Origin: Microbacterium sp. H83
Lineage (GTDB): Bacteria; Actinomycetota; Actinomycetes; Actinomycetales; Microbacteriaceae
Direction: 5' to 3'
Assembly (NCBI RefSeq): GCF_001650405.1
Contig: NZ_LWCU01000003.1
Coordinates: forward strand, 204-64,203
DNA: 64,000 nucleotides
Each line of letters starts with the position of its first letter. Position 1 is the first letter of the stretch. This document shows positions 18,168 through 26,894 of the stretch, in pieces. Both the position numbers and the translations under genes were made by a program. The notes below the pieces were generated by a model, which made no database searches, was not told where the DNA came from, and saw nothing but the letters and a program-made list of their open reading frames with translations.

Positions 18168-19339
18168 CCGACACGACGAGTGCGCCCATCGAGGCGCCCG
18201 GACGCGTCGACGACGGCGTGCGGGCCGCAGCATCCGCCGCACCCCGCGTCGCGACGCGCCTGTCGGGCACGGTGCGGATCGTCGGCGCCGGCCTGCTCGG
18301 AGCGAGCATCGGTCACGCCCTCCGCGCGAAGGGCGTCGACGTCGTGCTCTCCGACACGTCGCCCGCGCAGCTGCGTCTCGCCGTCGACTACGGCGCGGGT
18401 CGCGCGGCCGAGGACGCGGATGCGCCGGCGCTCGTCGTCGTCGCCGTGCCGCCGGACGTCACCGCCGATGTGATCCAGGCCGAGCTCACCCGCTATCCGG
18501 ATGCCGTCGTGACCGACGTCGCCAGCGTCAAGCTCGACCCGTTCCGCACGCTGAAGAGTCGCGGCGTCGACCTCACCCGCTACATCGGCTCGCACCCGCT
18601 GGCCGGACGCGAGCGCGGCGGAGCGATCTCCGCGCGCGCCGATCTCTTCATCGGTCGCCCGTGGGTCGTCTGCCGGGACGAGGACACGAAGGCGTCCGAC
18701 CTCGCCCTCGTCGAGGCCCTGGCGCTCGATGTCGGCGCGATGCCGCTCGAGATGACGCCGGAGGAGCACGACCGCTCGGTCGCGCTCACCTCGCACGTGC
18801 CCCAGGTCGTCGCGAGTCTCCTCGCCGCCCGCCTCGCGGTCGCCGACGAGGGAGCGCTGCGACTGTCGGGGCAGGGCGTCCGCGATACGACGCGCATCGC
18901 CGCATCCGCCCCCGAGCTGTGGGTGCAGATCCTGGGGGCGAATGCGCAGCCCGTCGTCGAGATCCTCGACGCTCTCGCCGACGATCTGCGCAAGGTGTCC
19001 GACGCGCTGCGTGCGCCGGAGGCGCCGGGGTCCCGTCGTGTGGTGGCCGAGACGATCCGACAGGGCAACGACGGCGTGGAGCGCCTGCCGGGCAAGCACG
19101 GACAGAACCGCCGGTTCGAGTCGCTGGTCGTCATGGTCGACGACACGGCCGGTCAGCTGGGCCGCCTGTTCGGCGAGCTGGGCGAGTTGGGCGTCAACGT
19201 CGAGGATCTGCGCCTGGAGCACTCGCCCGGTGCGCAGTTCGGCCTCGCCGAGATCAGCGTCGACCCGGCAGCGCTGCACGGGGCGATCACCGGACTCCAG
19301 GGACGCGGCTGGCGGATTGCAGGGAGCACGAATGACTGA
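18164..19339 (+). CDS. tyrA: Prephenate dehydrogenase
   Basis: 391 residues, GTG start overlapping the rluB stop. It oxidises prephenate to 4-hydroxyphenylpyruvate in tyrosine synthesis. The NAD-binding motif [11 protein letters not shown] is near residue 42, and [12 protein letters not shown] with the catalytic His near residue 143. The C-terminal ~75 residues ([20 protein letters not shown]) form an ACT domain, the usual site of tyrosine feedback. About 35 residues before the Rossmann fold are low complexity. Confidence 0.94.
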   Translation: MTDTTSAPIEAPGRVDDGVRAAASAAPRVATRLSGTVRIVGAGLLGASIGHALRAKGVDVVLSDTSPAQLRLAVDYGAGRAAEDADAPALVVVAVPPDVTADVIQAELTRYPDAVVTDVASVKLDPFRTLKSRGVDLTRYIGSHPLAGRERGGAISARADLFIGRPWVVCRDEDTKASDLALVEALALDVGAMPLEMTPEEHDRSVALTSHVPQVVASLLAARLAVADEGALRLSGQGVRDTTRIAASAPELWVQILGANAQPVVEILDALADDLRKVSDALRAPEAPGSRRVVAETIRQGNDGVERLPGKHGQNRRFESLVVMVDDTAGQLGRLFGELGELGVNVEDLRLEHSPGAQFGLAEISVDPAALHGAITGLQGRGWRIAGSTND

Positions 19340-20051
19340 CTCGACCACTGTCGCCGACGGCGGGGTCACGGCGCGCACCCCCGACTTCATCGCGATCGAC
19401 GGCCCCGCGGGCTCGGGCAAGTCGAGCGTGTCGAAGGCGGTCGCTCGATCGCTGGGCTTCGGATACCTCGACACCGGCTCGGCGTACCGCGCCCTCGCGT
19501 GGCATGTGCTCGACCGCGGCGCCGACACCTCCGACCCCGATGCGGTCCTCGCGGCGGCATCCGACTTCCCGGTGCAGCTCGGTCTCGATCCCGACGACCG
19601 CACGGTGCGGGTCGGGGAGACCGACATCACCGAGGCCATTCGTGAGCCGCGCGTGTCGGGCGCCGTGAGCGGAGTCGCGCGCGTCGCGGACGTCCGTGAG
19701 CAGGTCAACCGCCTGTTCCGCTCGCTGGTCGCCGATGCCGCATATCCCGCTGTCGTCGTCGAAGGACGCGACATCACGACCGTCGTCGCGCCGGACGCCC
19801 CCGTCCGCATCCTGCTGACGGCCGCTCCCGAGGTGCGCGCCGCACGTCGGGCAGGGGAACTCGCCGGCGAGGACGCCGCGGCGGTCGCCGCGGCCCTGCA
19901 CAAGCGCGACGCCTCCGACAGCGCGGTCGTCGACTTCCTGAACGCCGCAGAGGGCGTCGAGGTCGTCGACTCGACCGAGCTCGATTTCACCCAGACCATC
20001 GATGCCGTACTCGCGGTCATCGAACGACTCCGAGGAGCACACCGTGGCTGA
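19332..20051 (+). CDS. cmk: Cytidylate kinase
   Basis: 239 residues. It phosphorylates CMP and dCMP. The P-loop [10 protein letters not shown] is near residue 21, DTGSAYRA follows near 44, and the [12 protein letters not shown] lid region near residue 138. The ATG lies 8 bases inside the tyrA gene. Its C terminus overlaps the der start by 8 bases. The tyrA-cmk-der order is normal for this bacterial group. Confidence 0.95.
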   Translation: MTDSTTVADGGVTARTPDFIAIDGPAGSGKSSVSKAVARSLGFGYLDTGSAYRALAWHVLDRGADTSDPDAVLAAASDFPVQLGLDPDDRTVRVGETDITEAIREPRVSGAVSGVARVADVREQVNRLFRSLVADAAYPAVVVEGRDITTVVAPDAPVRILLTAAPEVRAARRAGELAGEDAAAVAAALHKRDASDSAVVDFLNAAEGVEVVDSTELDFTQTIDAVLAVIERLRGAHRG

Positions 20052-21564
20052 CGACGAATACGAAGGCGGCCCCGACCACCTCGCAGAGAAGATGGACGCG
20101 CTCGACGAGCAGCTCGCCGAGCAGCGCGCGGAGACGCTCCGCGCCGGCCTCGCGGACTACGAGCTCGACGATGAGGATGCGGCGCTCCTCGCCGGCGTGA
20201 CGCTGGGCGAGGACGGCATCCAGTTCCTGCCCGCGCTGCCCGTCGTGGCGATCGTCGGGCGACCGAACGTCGGCAAGTCGCAGCTTGTGAACCGCATCCT
20301 CGGCCGTCGCGAGGCCGTCGTCGAGGACACGCCCGGCGTCACGCGCGACCGCGTGACGTACAAGGCGGAGTGGAACGACCGCCGCTTCACGCTCGTCGAC
20401 ACCGGAGGATGGGAGCCCGACGCGAAGGGCATCGACCGCTCGGTCGCCGCCCAGGCCGAGGTCGCGATCGACCTCTCCGACGTCGTCCTGTTCGTGGTCG
20501 ACGCGATGGTCGGAGCCACCTCGACCGACGAGCACGTCGTGAAGCTGCTGCGCAAGAGCGGCAAGCCGGTGTTCCTCGTCGCGAACAAGATCGACGACGC
20601 CCGGCAGGAGCCGGAGGCCGCCGCGCTGTGGAACCTCGGACTCGGCGAACCGCACGCGGTCTCCGCGATCCACGGCCGTGGCGTCGCCGACCTGCTCGAC
20701 GAGGTGCTGAAGAAGCTCCCCGACGTGTCCGCTGTCGCCAAGGCCGAGATCGGCGGCCCCCGCCGAGTCGCGATCCTCGGACGCCCCAACGTCGGCAAGT
20801 CGTCGCTGCTCAACAAGGCCGCCGGTGAGGAGCGCGTCGTCGTCAACGACCTCGCGGGCACCACGCGCGACCCGGTCGACGAGATCGTCGAGCTCGGCGG
20901 CAAGCTGTGGACGCTGGTCGACACCGCCGGCATCCGCCGTCGCGTGCACATGGCGCAGGGTGCCGACTTCTATGCATCGCTGCGCACGTCGGCCGCGCTC
21001 GAGAAGGCGGAGGTCGCCGTCGTCGTCCTGGACGTCTCGGAGACGATCAGCGAGCAGGACGTGCGCATCATCGACCTCGTGCTCGACTCGGGGCGCGCGC
21101 TCGTGCTCGCCTTCAACAAGTGGGACCGCCTCAACGACGACGACCTCGAGAACCAGGACCGTCGCCGCTACCTCGAGCGGGAGATCGAGCAGGACCTCGC
21201 TCACGTCGCCTGGGCTCCGCGCGTCAACATCTCGGCCAAGACCGGACGTCACCTCGACAAGCTGGTGCCCGCGCTCGAGACCGCTCTCGAGAATTGGGAT
21301 CGGCGCATCCCGACCGGCAAGTTCAACGCCTTCCTGGCCGAACTCGTCGCCGAGCACCCGCACCCGCTCCGTGGAGGCAAGCAGCCGCGCATCCTCTTCG
21401 GCACGCAGGCCTCGACTCGTCCGCCGACGTTCGTGCTCTTCACCACCGGCTTCCTGGACCCCGGTTACCGCCGCTTCATCCAGCGCCGCCTGCGCGAGCT
21501 GTACCCGTTCGAGGGAACCCCGATCGTCGTCAACATGCGCGTGCGCGAGAAGCGCCAGCGCTGA
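20044..21564 (+). CDS. der: Ribosome-assembly GTPase Der (EngA)
   Basis: 506 residues, GTG start behind GAGGAG. Der is an essential double-GTPase for 50S subunit maturation. The first G domain has [10 protein letters not shown] near residue 76 and DTPGVTRD; the second has [10 protein letters not shown] near residue 248, NKWD near residue 359 and SAKTG. The C-terminal KH-like domain ([22 protein letters not shown]) is intact. About 60 acidic residues precede the first G domain, as usual in actinobacteria. A hairpin terminator follows. Confidence 0.97.
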   Translation: MADDEYEGGPDHLAEKMDALDEQLAEQRAETLRAGLADYELDDEDAALLAGVTLGEDGIQFLPALPVVAIVGRPNVGKSQLVNRILGRREAVVEDTPGVTRDRVTYKAEWNDRRFTLVDTGGWEPDAKGIDRSVAAQAEVAIDLSDVVLFVVDAMVGATSTDEHVVKLLRKSGKPVFLVANKIDDARQEPEAAALWNLGLGEPHAVSAIHGRGVADLLDEVLKKLPDVSAVAKAEIGGPRRVAILGRPNVGKSSLLNKAAGEERVVVNDLAGTTRDPVDEIVELGGKLWTLVDTAGIRRRVHMAQGADFYASLRTSAALEKAEVAVVVLDVSETISEQDVRIIDLVLDSGRALVLAFNKWDRLNDDDLENQDRRRYLEREIEQDLAHVAWAPRVNISAKTGRHLDKLVPALETALENWDRRIPTGKFNAFLAELVAEHPHPLRGGKQPRILFGTQASTRPPTFVLFTTGFLDPGYRRFIQRRLRELYPFEGTPIVVNMRVREKRQR

Positions 21565-21578
21565 GACCGAGATCCGTC

Positions 21579-21608
21579 CGCGCCCCGTCGGTCCTCCGGC
21601 GGGGCGCG
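21579..21608 (+). terminator. GC-rich hairpin after der
   Basis: A 13-bp stem with one G-T wobble (left arm starting CGCGCCCCG, right arm ending CGGGGCGCG) and a 4-base loop TCCT lies 14 bases after the der stop. There is no strong T run. It probably ends the scp-rluB-tyrA-cmk-der transcript. Confidence 0.7.
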
Positions 21609-21669
21609 CGCGTTCCCGTGTGTGACCTCGGCTGATGCCGATGCCCGGATGCTGTGACAGGCTGAAGGG

Positions 21670-22608
21670 GTGACTGTCGTACCTCCCGCCACCGGCGAAC
21701 CCCGTCGCCCGGACGGCCCGCGCAACCCCGGGGATGCCTGGGTCGTCGCGCCCTCGGGCGAGAAGTACTGGGGACGATTCGGCGCAGCGGGGCTGCTCGC
21801 TCTCGACTCGGAGCGTGGCGTTCTGCTGCAGCACCGTGTGTCCTGGAGCCACTTCGGAGGCACCTGGGGCCTGCCCGGCGGCGCGATGCACGAGGGCGAG
21901 AGCGCCATCGTCGGCGCCGTGCGCGAGGCGCAGGAGGAGGCGGGAGTGCCGGACGGAGCCGTGCGGCCGCGGTTCACGAGCGTTCTCGACCTCGGTGTCT
22001 GGTCGTACACGACGGTCGTCGCCGATGTCGTGCACCCCTTCGAGCCGATGATCAGCGATCCCGAGAGCGTCGCACTGGAATGGGTTCCGGTGGCAGAGGT
22101 GGACGCACGGCCGCTCCACCCGGGATTCGGCGAGGCATGGCCGGTGCTGCGCGAGCTGTTGGCGGTCAGACCCGCTCTCGTCGTCGATGCGGCGAACGTC
22201 GTCGGCTCGGTGCCCGACGGCTGGTGGAAGGATCGCGCGGCAGCGGCGTCACGACTGGCGCACCGCCTCGACGGTCTCTCCGTGACGGCGGCGGATCTCG
22301 ATACCGGCGGGACCGAGTGGTTCCCCGAGATCGCGCTCGTCGTGGAGGGGAAGGCCCGAGGCATCGATGCGCCGGAGCCGGGGGACACCGGCGAAGTGCT
22401 GCCGGCAGCAGTGGTATCGGTCGTCGACGCGGAAGCCGGCGGCGACGACGCGATCGTAGCCGAGGTCGAGCGGCGTGTGCGTGACGGCCAGAGGGTGACA
22501 GCCGTCACGAGCGACCGCGAGCTGCGACAGCGAATCGCGGATGCCGGCGCCGAGCAGGTGCGATCGGCCGGATGGCTGCAGGGCGTCCTCGGCAGCGAAG
22601 ATCGCTGA
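21670..22608 (+). CDS. NUDIX hydrolase fused to a NYN/PIN-like domain
   Basis: 312 residues, GTG start behind GAAGG. Residues 35-155 are a NUDIX domain with the box starting GGAMHEGESAIVGAVREA and the catalytic QEEAG. Residues 168-312 look like a second domain: it begins ALVVDAANVVGSVPDGWW with an Asp-Asn pair and later has VTSDRELRQRI. This pattern resembles NYN/YacP-type PIN nucleases, with acidic residues at the expected places. The first domain would cleave a nucleoside diphosphate derivative; the second may cut RNA. The second assignment is inference from motif shape. Confidence 0.8.
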   Translation: MTVVPPATGEPRRPDGPRNPGDAWVVAPSGEKYWGRFGAAGLLALDSERGVLLQHRVSWSHFGGTWGLPGGAMHEGESAIVGAVREAQEEAGVPDGAVRPRFTSVLDLGVWSYTTVVADVVHPFEPMISDPESVALEWVPVAEVDARPLHPGFGEAWPVLRELLAVRPALVVDAANVVGSVPDGWWKDRAAAASRLAHRLDGLSVTAADLDTGGTEWFPEIALVVEGKARGIDAPEPGDTGEVLPAAVVSVVDAEAGGDDAIVAEVERRVRDGQRVTAVTSDRELRQRIADAGAEQVRSAGWLQGVLGSEDR

Positions 22609-22636
22609 CCGCAGCCGCGGCGACAGGAGTCCAGGG

Positions 22637-24115
22637 TCACGTGAACACGACCCTGCGGGATACGCGGTCGGTGTACTCGCGACCGAGCGGACTCGTCCAG
22701 GTGATGCTCCCGTCCGGGAGCTGTCTCGCCGTCCATCGGTGAAGTGCCGCGATGTCGGGATGCTTGAGCGCGTGATGAGCCCTGCAGAAGTGGGCGAGAT
22801 TGTCCACTCGCGTCCTGCCACCGCGTGCATGGTCGTGGTTGTGGTCGATCTCGCATCGGTGCAGCGGCATCCGGCATCCGGGGAACCTGCAGTGCTGGTC
22901 CCGTGCTCGGAGGAACCGTCGCATGGGCTCCGTGGGCGTGTAGGTGTCCGTCTCGACGACGAGTCCGGTGGCGTCGAGGAACAGCCGAGTCCACCCGGTG
23001 TGGCGTCCGGCGAGACAGCGGGCGACATCGGGGTCGAGTGGCCCCCAGCCGTCGAGCTCCGCGGGTCGGTCATCGTCTCCGGCGAGTGTCGTGGCGGCGA
23101 CCGTCACCTGGATCCGTGCCCTGATCTCGTCGAGCCCTGAGCCCTGCGCGGCGCTCGGACGACCCGCGAGCAGCAGATCGGCGAGCACATCGGCGCGGAC
23201 CTGATCGAGAGTGCGGGTGTCGTGCTCGACATGCTCGATGTCCGGGCTGGAGGGGTCGGTCATCGGATCGGCGAATCCGACGAGAGGATCGGTCGTGAAC
23301 GTGTCGTCGGATCCGAAGATCGCCCCGTCGACGTGCGAACGGACGCCGGAGAAGTAGGCGTCGTAGCGGGGGTCTTCCGGCGACAGATCCTCGAGGTGGA
23401 CCGCGTGCTCGCCGCCGTCGTCCATCGGTTCGAGGTCGGGCTCGCGGTCATCACGCGTACGGGAGATGTGGCGCGCCATCTGGGTGAGGCGGTCCTGGAT
23501 CGCCACCGCGATCCATTCCGGCAGCACCGCGGTGAGAAGCGCCAGCCCGTCGCCGACCGAGGTAACGGTCACCGTCCTCTCGCGCGCTGCGCGGCGGTGT
23601 CCCTCCGAGATGGTCTCGCCGACGAGGGCGGCGGCGACGCTCCGGGCGTGCGCTCCCGTGCGCGCAGCGGTGTCCTGCTCGGCGACGACGAGCACCGCGG
23701 TCTCGAACAGGGCGAGAACCCCGGCATCCACCCGTCGGTTGCTGATCGCGTCGGTCACGATGTCGCTCGCCCGAACGATCTGACGCACATGCTGGACGCT
23801 GATCGTCCCTGCGGCGAAGGCGGCTCGGGTCAGTGGAAGGCTGCGGGAGAGCGTGCGGGCGTCCGTGAACGCGGATTCCGCGGAGCCCTTCGGCAGATGC
23901 CCGGCCGCGCCGTACTCCGCGACCATCGAGCGCATGATCGCGTCGCGGTGGAACGGACTCTCCGCCACGTCGGCGTCGTGGATCGCGATGCGTTCGACCA
24001 GCAGGTCGCTCGCCTCGGCCTCGAGGCGCGCGATGCGGCGCCGCAGCTCGGTCCAGGCGTCGAGCAGGCGCAGCCGCTCCTCGAGGTCGAGGTCGAGATC
24101 CGTGGGCTGGCTCAT
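22637..24115 (-). CDS. DUF222 (13E12-type) HNH endonuclease
   Basis: 492 residues. The N-terminal half is the helical DUF222 domain (LRLLDAWTELRRRIARLEAEASDL). The C-terminal HNH motif runs CRFPGCRMPLHRCEIDHNHD, then ARGGRTRVDNLAHFCRAHH, with the two zinc Cys pairs and catalytic His visible. Such 13E12-repeat proteins occur in many copies in actinobacteria and are probably DNA nucleases linked to mobile or damage-induced functions. The ATG follows a leaderless-type promoter overlapped by an SOS box. It is convergent with the NUDIX-NYN gene. Confidence 0.92.
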   Translation of the reverse strand: MSQPTDLDLDLEERLRLLDAWTELRRRIARLEAEASDLLVERIAIHDADVAESPFHRDAIMRSMVAEYGAAGHLPKGSAESAFTDARTLSRSLPLTRAAFAAGTISVQHVRQIVRASDIVTDAISNRRVDAGVLALFETAVLVVAEQDTAARTGAHARSVAAALVGETISEGHRRAARERTVTVTSVGDGLALLTAVLPEWIAVAIQDRLTQMARHISRTRDDREPDLEPMDDGGEHAVHLEDLSPEDPRYDAYFSGVRSHVDGAIFGSDDTFTTDPLVGFADPMTDPSSPDIEHVEHDTRTLDQVRADVLADLLLAGRPSAAQGSGLDEIRARIQVTVAATTLAGDDDRPAELDGWGPLDPDVARCLAGRHTGWTRLFLDATGLVVETDTYTPTEPMRRFLRARDQHCRFPGCRMPLHRCEIDHNHDHARGGRTRVDNLAHFCRAHHALKHPDIAALHRWTARQLPDGSITWTSPLGREYTDRVSRRVVFT

Positions 24116-24121
24116 ACGTCG

Positions 24122-24141
24122 AGTATAGAACGTATGTTCGA
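24122..24141 (-). promoter_or_regulatory. SOS (LexA) box over a leaderless promoter
   Basis: Read on the minus strand, TCGAACATACGTTC contains the actinobacterial LexA core GAAC-N4-GTTC (24128-24139) with one extended flank. Directly behind it is TATACT (24127 to 24122), a near-consensus -10, and the ATG of the DUF222-HNH gene follows after six bases. LexA bound here would cover the -10 region, so the nuclease gene should be induced by DNA damage. Mycobacterial 13E12 genes are also known to carry SOS boxes. Confidence 0.75.
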
Positions 24142-24153
24142 AGAATCGAAGGG

Positions 24154-24540
24154 TCAGTGAAGGAAGATACCGGGATCCTCGTCGCCTCGTCCGCGCAGGC
24201 GGTCGATGTCTCGGCGTTCGCGCTTGGTCGGTCGTCCGGCACCCCGATCGCGAACGCCGAGCATGGCCTGCGGCTCCCTCTCCGGCGTCCGGTCCTCATA
24301 TGCCGCAGCGGCGATCGGAGCGCCGACCCGCTTCACGAGGATCTGCCGCACGATGAGGATGCGATCGAATCCGGCGATCCTGATCCGCAGCTCATCGCCG
24401 ATCCGCACCTGCTGCGCCGCCTTCACCCGGTCGCCGTTCACCCGAACATGCCCGGCGCGGCATGCGGTCGTCGCGGCGGATCGCGTCTTGTACACGCGGA
24501 TCGCCCACAGCCAGCTGTCCACCCGCGCTGCATCCGCCAT
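24154..24540 (-). CDS. S4-domain RNA-binding protein (Hsp15/RqcP-like)
   Basis: 128 residues. The S4 domain starts at once (ARVDSWLWAIRVYKTRS) and contains ACRAGHVRVNGDRVK. A basic C-terminal tail follows (RPTKRERRDIDRLRG). The family includes Hsp15 and RqcP, which bind the large ribosomal subunit carrying stalled nascent chains. Function here is inferred from family. The ATG overlaps the stop of the lysoplasmalogenase-like gene (ATGA), so they are co-translated. Confidence 0.9.
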   Translation of the reverse strand: MADAARVDSWLWAIRVYKTRSAATTACRAGHVRVNGDRVKAAQQVRIGDELRIRIAGFDRILIVRQILVKRVGAPIAAAAYEDRTPEREPQAMLGVRDRGAGRPTKRERRDIDRLRGRGDEDPGIFLH

Positions 24541-25235
24541 CACTCCGCCTCCCGTGACAGCGAGCTGAGCGTTCCCGCGACGATGAGACCCTGACTGAGC
24601 GCGTACGTCAGCATGACGGCCGGGCTGCTCCACTCCGGCAGCGACTCCGGCAGGAAGAGGCGGAGAGCCAGCACGGTGTCGCTCGCGAGGAACAGCGCCC
24701 CGCCCGCGGCGACGAGAGGATGGCAGCGCGCGGAGAACGCGGCCGTGGATGCGAGGACGAGTCCGTATGCGGCGACCGGGAGCAGCAGGGCTCCGACATG
24801 CCCGCCGAGGCCCGCCAGCATCGCGATCCACCACGCGGCGTAGACCAGTGCCCACCACGGCATCCGCCTGCGTCCGAGGAAGAGGAGGAAGAGAGCGATG
24901 TACGCGAGATGGGCGATGCCGAAGAACAGCAGCATCAGCGGGAGCTCCTGGGCGTCGGGGAAGAACGGTCCGACCCCGTCGCCCAGCCAGGAGAAGGCGA
25001 TGGCGGAGAGCAGCAGGGCCACCGCGGCGCGCGGCCGCGTGCCGGAGAGCGTGAGCAGGACGGGGAGGGCCAGCAGCGGCATCAGCAGCAGCTTCGACGG
25101 CTGCGCGCCCGGGCTGTCGATCGCGAGGAGCACCACATGCAGGGCGGAGGCGACGATGTACGGAGCGAAGGTCCACAGCGGTGGGGCGGACGATTCGCTA
25201 CTCTGCATCCCTCCATCGTATGGCCGGGCGGCCAT
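24540..25235 (-). CDS. Lysoplasmalogenase (YhhN/TMEM86) family membrane protein
   Basis: 231 residues with about eight hydrophobic segments covering nearly the whole protein. Features typical of the YhhN family are the conserved FSWLGDGVG motif near residue 80, and LFLASDTVLALR near residue 180. Members hydrolyse or rearrange ether lipids such as lysoplasmalogens; in bacteria the substrate is unclear. The ATG at 25235 is two bases after the upstream stop; an ATG at 25208 is an alternative start, though its GGAGGG lies directly against the codon. Confidence 0.85.
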   Translation of the reverse strand: MAARPYDGGMQSSESSAPPLWTFAPYIVASALHVVLLAIDSPGAQPSKLLLMPLLALPVLLTLSGTRPRAAVALLLSAIAFSWLGDGVGPFFPDAQELPLMLLFFGIAHLAYIALFLLFLGRRRMPWWALVYAAWWIAMLAGLGGHVGALLLPVAAYGLVLASTAAFSARCHPLVAAGGALFLASDTVLALRLFLPESLPEWSSPAVMLTYALSQGLIVAGTLSSLSREAE

Positions 25236-25237
25236 GC

Positions 25238-25690
25238 TCAGGATTCGACGGTGACCTGGGTGATCTGGCCGTCCGCACCGAGATGGACCGCGGGCCAGTA
25301 GCCTTCGGGGAAGTGCTCGCCGCAGCCGTCGGTGAAATGGAGGACGACCGTCTCATCGGAGGACGCCTCGAGGGTGTCGAGGACGAGATCGGATGCGGCA
25401 TCGTCGAGCTCGTGCTGTTCGGGAGTTCCCGTGCTGAACGCCGTCACCACGGCATCCGTCGCCAGCCGTCGGAGCACATCGAGAACCCCGATCGTCTCGC
25501 GGACCCGGGGGATCAGCGCCGCTGCCTCGTCGGCGTCGGTCCCTTCGATCATGAACTCGAGCTCCGCTCCGTCGACGGTCACCGTTCCGGCATACCAGTC
25601 GTGCGTGAGCACGGTGCCGTCGCTCAGCTCGGTCGTCGCCCTAACCAGGGTGCCGAGCTCGGGATCGTCGATGGTGGGGTGCGCGGTCAT
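25238..25690 (-). CDS. Protein of unknown function, 150 residues
   Basis: Starts at ATG 25690 behind GGAGG. It is acidic and beta-rich at both ends (LVRATTELSDGTVLTHDWYAG, then VVLHFTDGCGEHFPEGYWPAV), with a helical middle. No signal peptide or membrane segment is seen. It resembles unnamed DUF2004/DUF2262-like actinobacterial proteins only loosely, and I do not assign a function. It ends two bases before the lysoplasmalogenase-like start and probably shares its transcript. Confidence 0.75.
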   Translation of the reverse strand: MTAHPTIDDPELGTLVRATTELSDGTVLTHDWYAGTVTVDGAELEFMIEGTDADEAAALIPRVRETIGVLDVLRRLATDAVVTAFSTGTPEQHELDDAASDLVLDTLEASSDETVVLHFTDGCGEHFPEGYWPAVHLGADGQITQVTVES

Positions 25691-25727
25691 ATCCTCCACG
25701 CTAGCGGCCACGGAGGCGGCGCGTCGA

Positions 25728-26312
25728 TCAGGCGGCGAGGTCGAGGGCCACGAGCGTGCGGCCGGGCTTCATCTCGGTCTGCACCTCGAAGCCGGCGGCG
25801 AGGAATGTGCTCAGCGTCCCGTGGAACAGCTCGTTCGCCCGTTGCTGGGCGCCCTTCGTGTCGACCGGATAGCCCTCGATCACCCGCGCTCCCGACCGCC
25901 GGGCGAAGTCGACGGCAGCCCGCAGGAGCTCGCGGTTGAGCCCTTTTCCTCGATGCTCTCTCCGCACCACGAAGCACGTGACCGCCCAGACCGACTCGTC
26001 ATCGAAGGGCTCGGTCGTCGCCGCGGCGATCATCCTGGTGCGCGGAACTCTCGCCTGACGACTCCTCGGACCGATGCGGATCCATCCCGCGGCCTCGCCG
26101 TCGACGTACGCGACGAGTCCCGGGGGAGGACCCTTGTCGATCTCGTGACGGAACATCTCCGTGCGCTGCGGGGTCGTCGTCGCGTCCCACTCCTTGTTGC
26201 TGATCATCGGCCAGATGCACTGGCAGCTCGCCCCGTCGCCGCCGCCCGTGAGCGCGCGCTGGACGTCGTCCCACCGATCGGTCGTCGCCACCTCAGTCGT
26301 GATCGTCGCCAT
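25728..26312 (-). CDS. GNAT family N-acetyltransferase
   Basis: 194 residues, ATG at 26312. The acetyl-CoA binding motif is VTCFVVRREHRGKGLNRELL near residue 112-130 (the Q/RxxGxG/A loop RGKGLN), followed by ARRSGARVIEGYPVD. The start region has a Cys-rich segment (ASCQCIWPM). The substrate is unknown; antibiotic, protein or metabolite acetylation are all possible. It is the last chromosomal gene before the tRNA-Pro insertion locus. Confidence 0.88.
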   Translation of the reverse strand: MATITTEVATTDRWDDVQRALTGGGDGASCQCIWPMISNKEWDATTTPQRTEMFRHEIDKGPPPGLVAYVDGEAAGWIRIGPRSRQARVPRTRMIAAATTEPFDDESVWAVTCFVVRREHRGKGLNRELLRAAVDFARRSGARVIEGYPVDTKGAQQRANELFHGTLSTFLAAGFEVQTEMKPGRTLVALDLAA

Positions 26313-26392
26313 GCACGCGACCGTACCCCCGGCCCCGGACAGTCGCAACGCCCGGGGCGGACGTCGGTTCGCGGAGGGCCACGGAGTGGGGC

Positions 26393-26398
26393 TAAGAT
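26393..26398 (+). promoter_or_regulatory. -10 element of the tRNA-Pro locus
   Basis: TAAGAT lies 32 bases before the first tRNA-like copy at 26431, with TTCGCG about 19 bases further upstream as a weak -35. It would transcribe all three tandem tRNA-Pro copies as one precursor. Confidence 0.5.
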
Positions 26399-26430
26399 AG
26401 GGGAGTTGCCTGCGCGTGAGTGCAGAACAA

Positions 26431-26500
<70 letters not shown>

Positions 26501-26521
26501 AATAACTGAAAATCGATGCCA

Positions 26522-26591
26522 CGGGATGTGGCGCAGCTTGGTAGCGCACCTGACTGGGGGTCAAGGGGTTCACCCCCTCCGGTCGGCCCGA
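26522..26591 (+). pseudogene. tRNA-Pro(GGG)-like copy 2, chimeric
   Basis: The 5' acceptor CGGGATG does not pair fully with its 3' strand CGGCCCG, and the anticodon stem CCTGA/TCAAG has a C-A mismatch. Both faults come from joining the 5' half of copy 3 to the 3' half of copy 1. The T arm is defective as in copy 1. This is a recombination product rather than a functional tRNA. Confidence 0.75.
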
Positions 26592-26612
26592 AATAACTGA
26601 AAATCGATGCCA

Positions 26613-26686
26613 CGGGATGTGGCGCAGCTTGGTAGCGCACCTGACTGGGGGTCAGGGGGTCGCAGGTTCAAATCCTGTCATCCCGA
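26613..26686 (+). tRNA. tRNA-Pro, anticodon GGG
   Basis: A full 74-base cloverleaf: acceptor CGGGATG/CATCCCG, D arm GCGCAGCTTGGTAGCGC, anticodon arm CCTGA-CTGGGGG-TCAGG (anticodon GGG), variable GGGTC, T arm GCAGG-TTCAAAT-CCTGT, discriminator A. All stems pair perfectly. CCA is not encoded. The 3' end faces the integrase gene, the usual arrangement when an integrative element rebuilds the 3' half of the tRNA gene it inserted into. Confidence 0.95.
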
Positions 26687-26691
26687 CAGAA

Positions 26692-26725
26692 AAGCCCCGA
26701 TGAGAAGCCATTTTCATCGGGGCTT
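26692..26725 (+). terminator. Intrinsic terminator after tRNA-Pro
   Basis: A perfect 12-bp inverted repeat (AAGCCCCGATGA at 26692-26703 and its complement at 26714-26725) with a 10-base loop lies six bases after the tRNA. The arms end in AAG/CTT, with only a short T stretch. It ends the tRNA transcript and may also stop transcription leaving the integrase gene on the other strand. Confidence 0.85.
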
Positions 26726-26752
26726 CGTCATGTCTGGCGACGGGTTTTTGTT

Positions 26753-26864
26753 GGTCCCCCTCTGGTCCCCTCGCCAAGGCATCGATGCCGGCTCACAGAC
26801 GTCGGAGGGCGTATCTGGCTCTCTGGAGGTCGTTGCCTGTGGATAAGGGGACCAAAAGGGGACC
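26753..26864. other. Paired GGTCCCC motifs, candidate integrase arm-type sites
   Basis: Between the tRNA and the integrase gene, GGTCCCC occurs at 26753-26759 and 26764-26770, 11 bases apart. Its complement GGGGACC occurs at 26847-26853 and 26858-26864, also 11 bases apart. One-turn spacing and inverted orientation of the pairs are what is expected for arm sites bound by the N-terminal domain of a lambda-type integrase. The outer copies form an 11-base inverted repeat CTCTGGTCCCC/GGGGACCAGAG. Binding is inferred. Confidence 0.6.
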
Positions 26865-26894
26865 AGAGCCTCCGTCGTGGCTCCCGGCTCCCCG

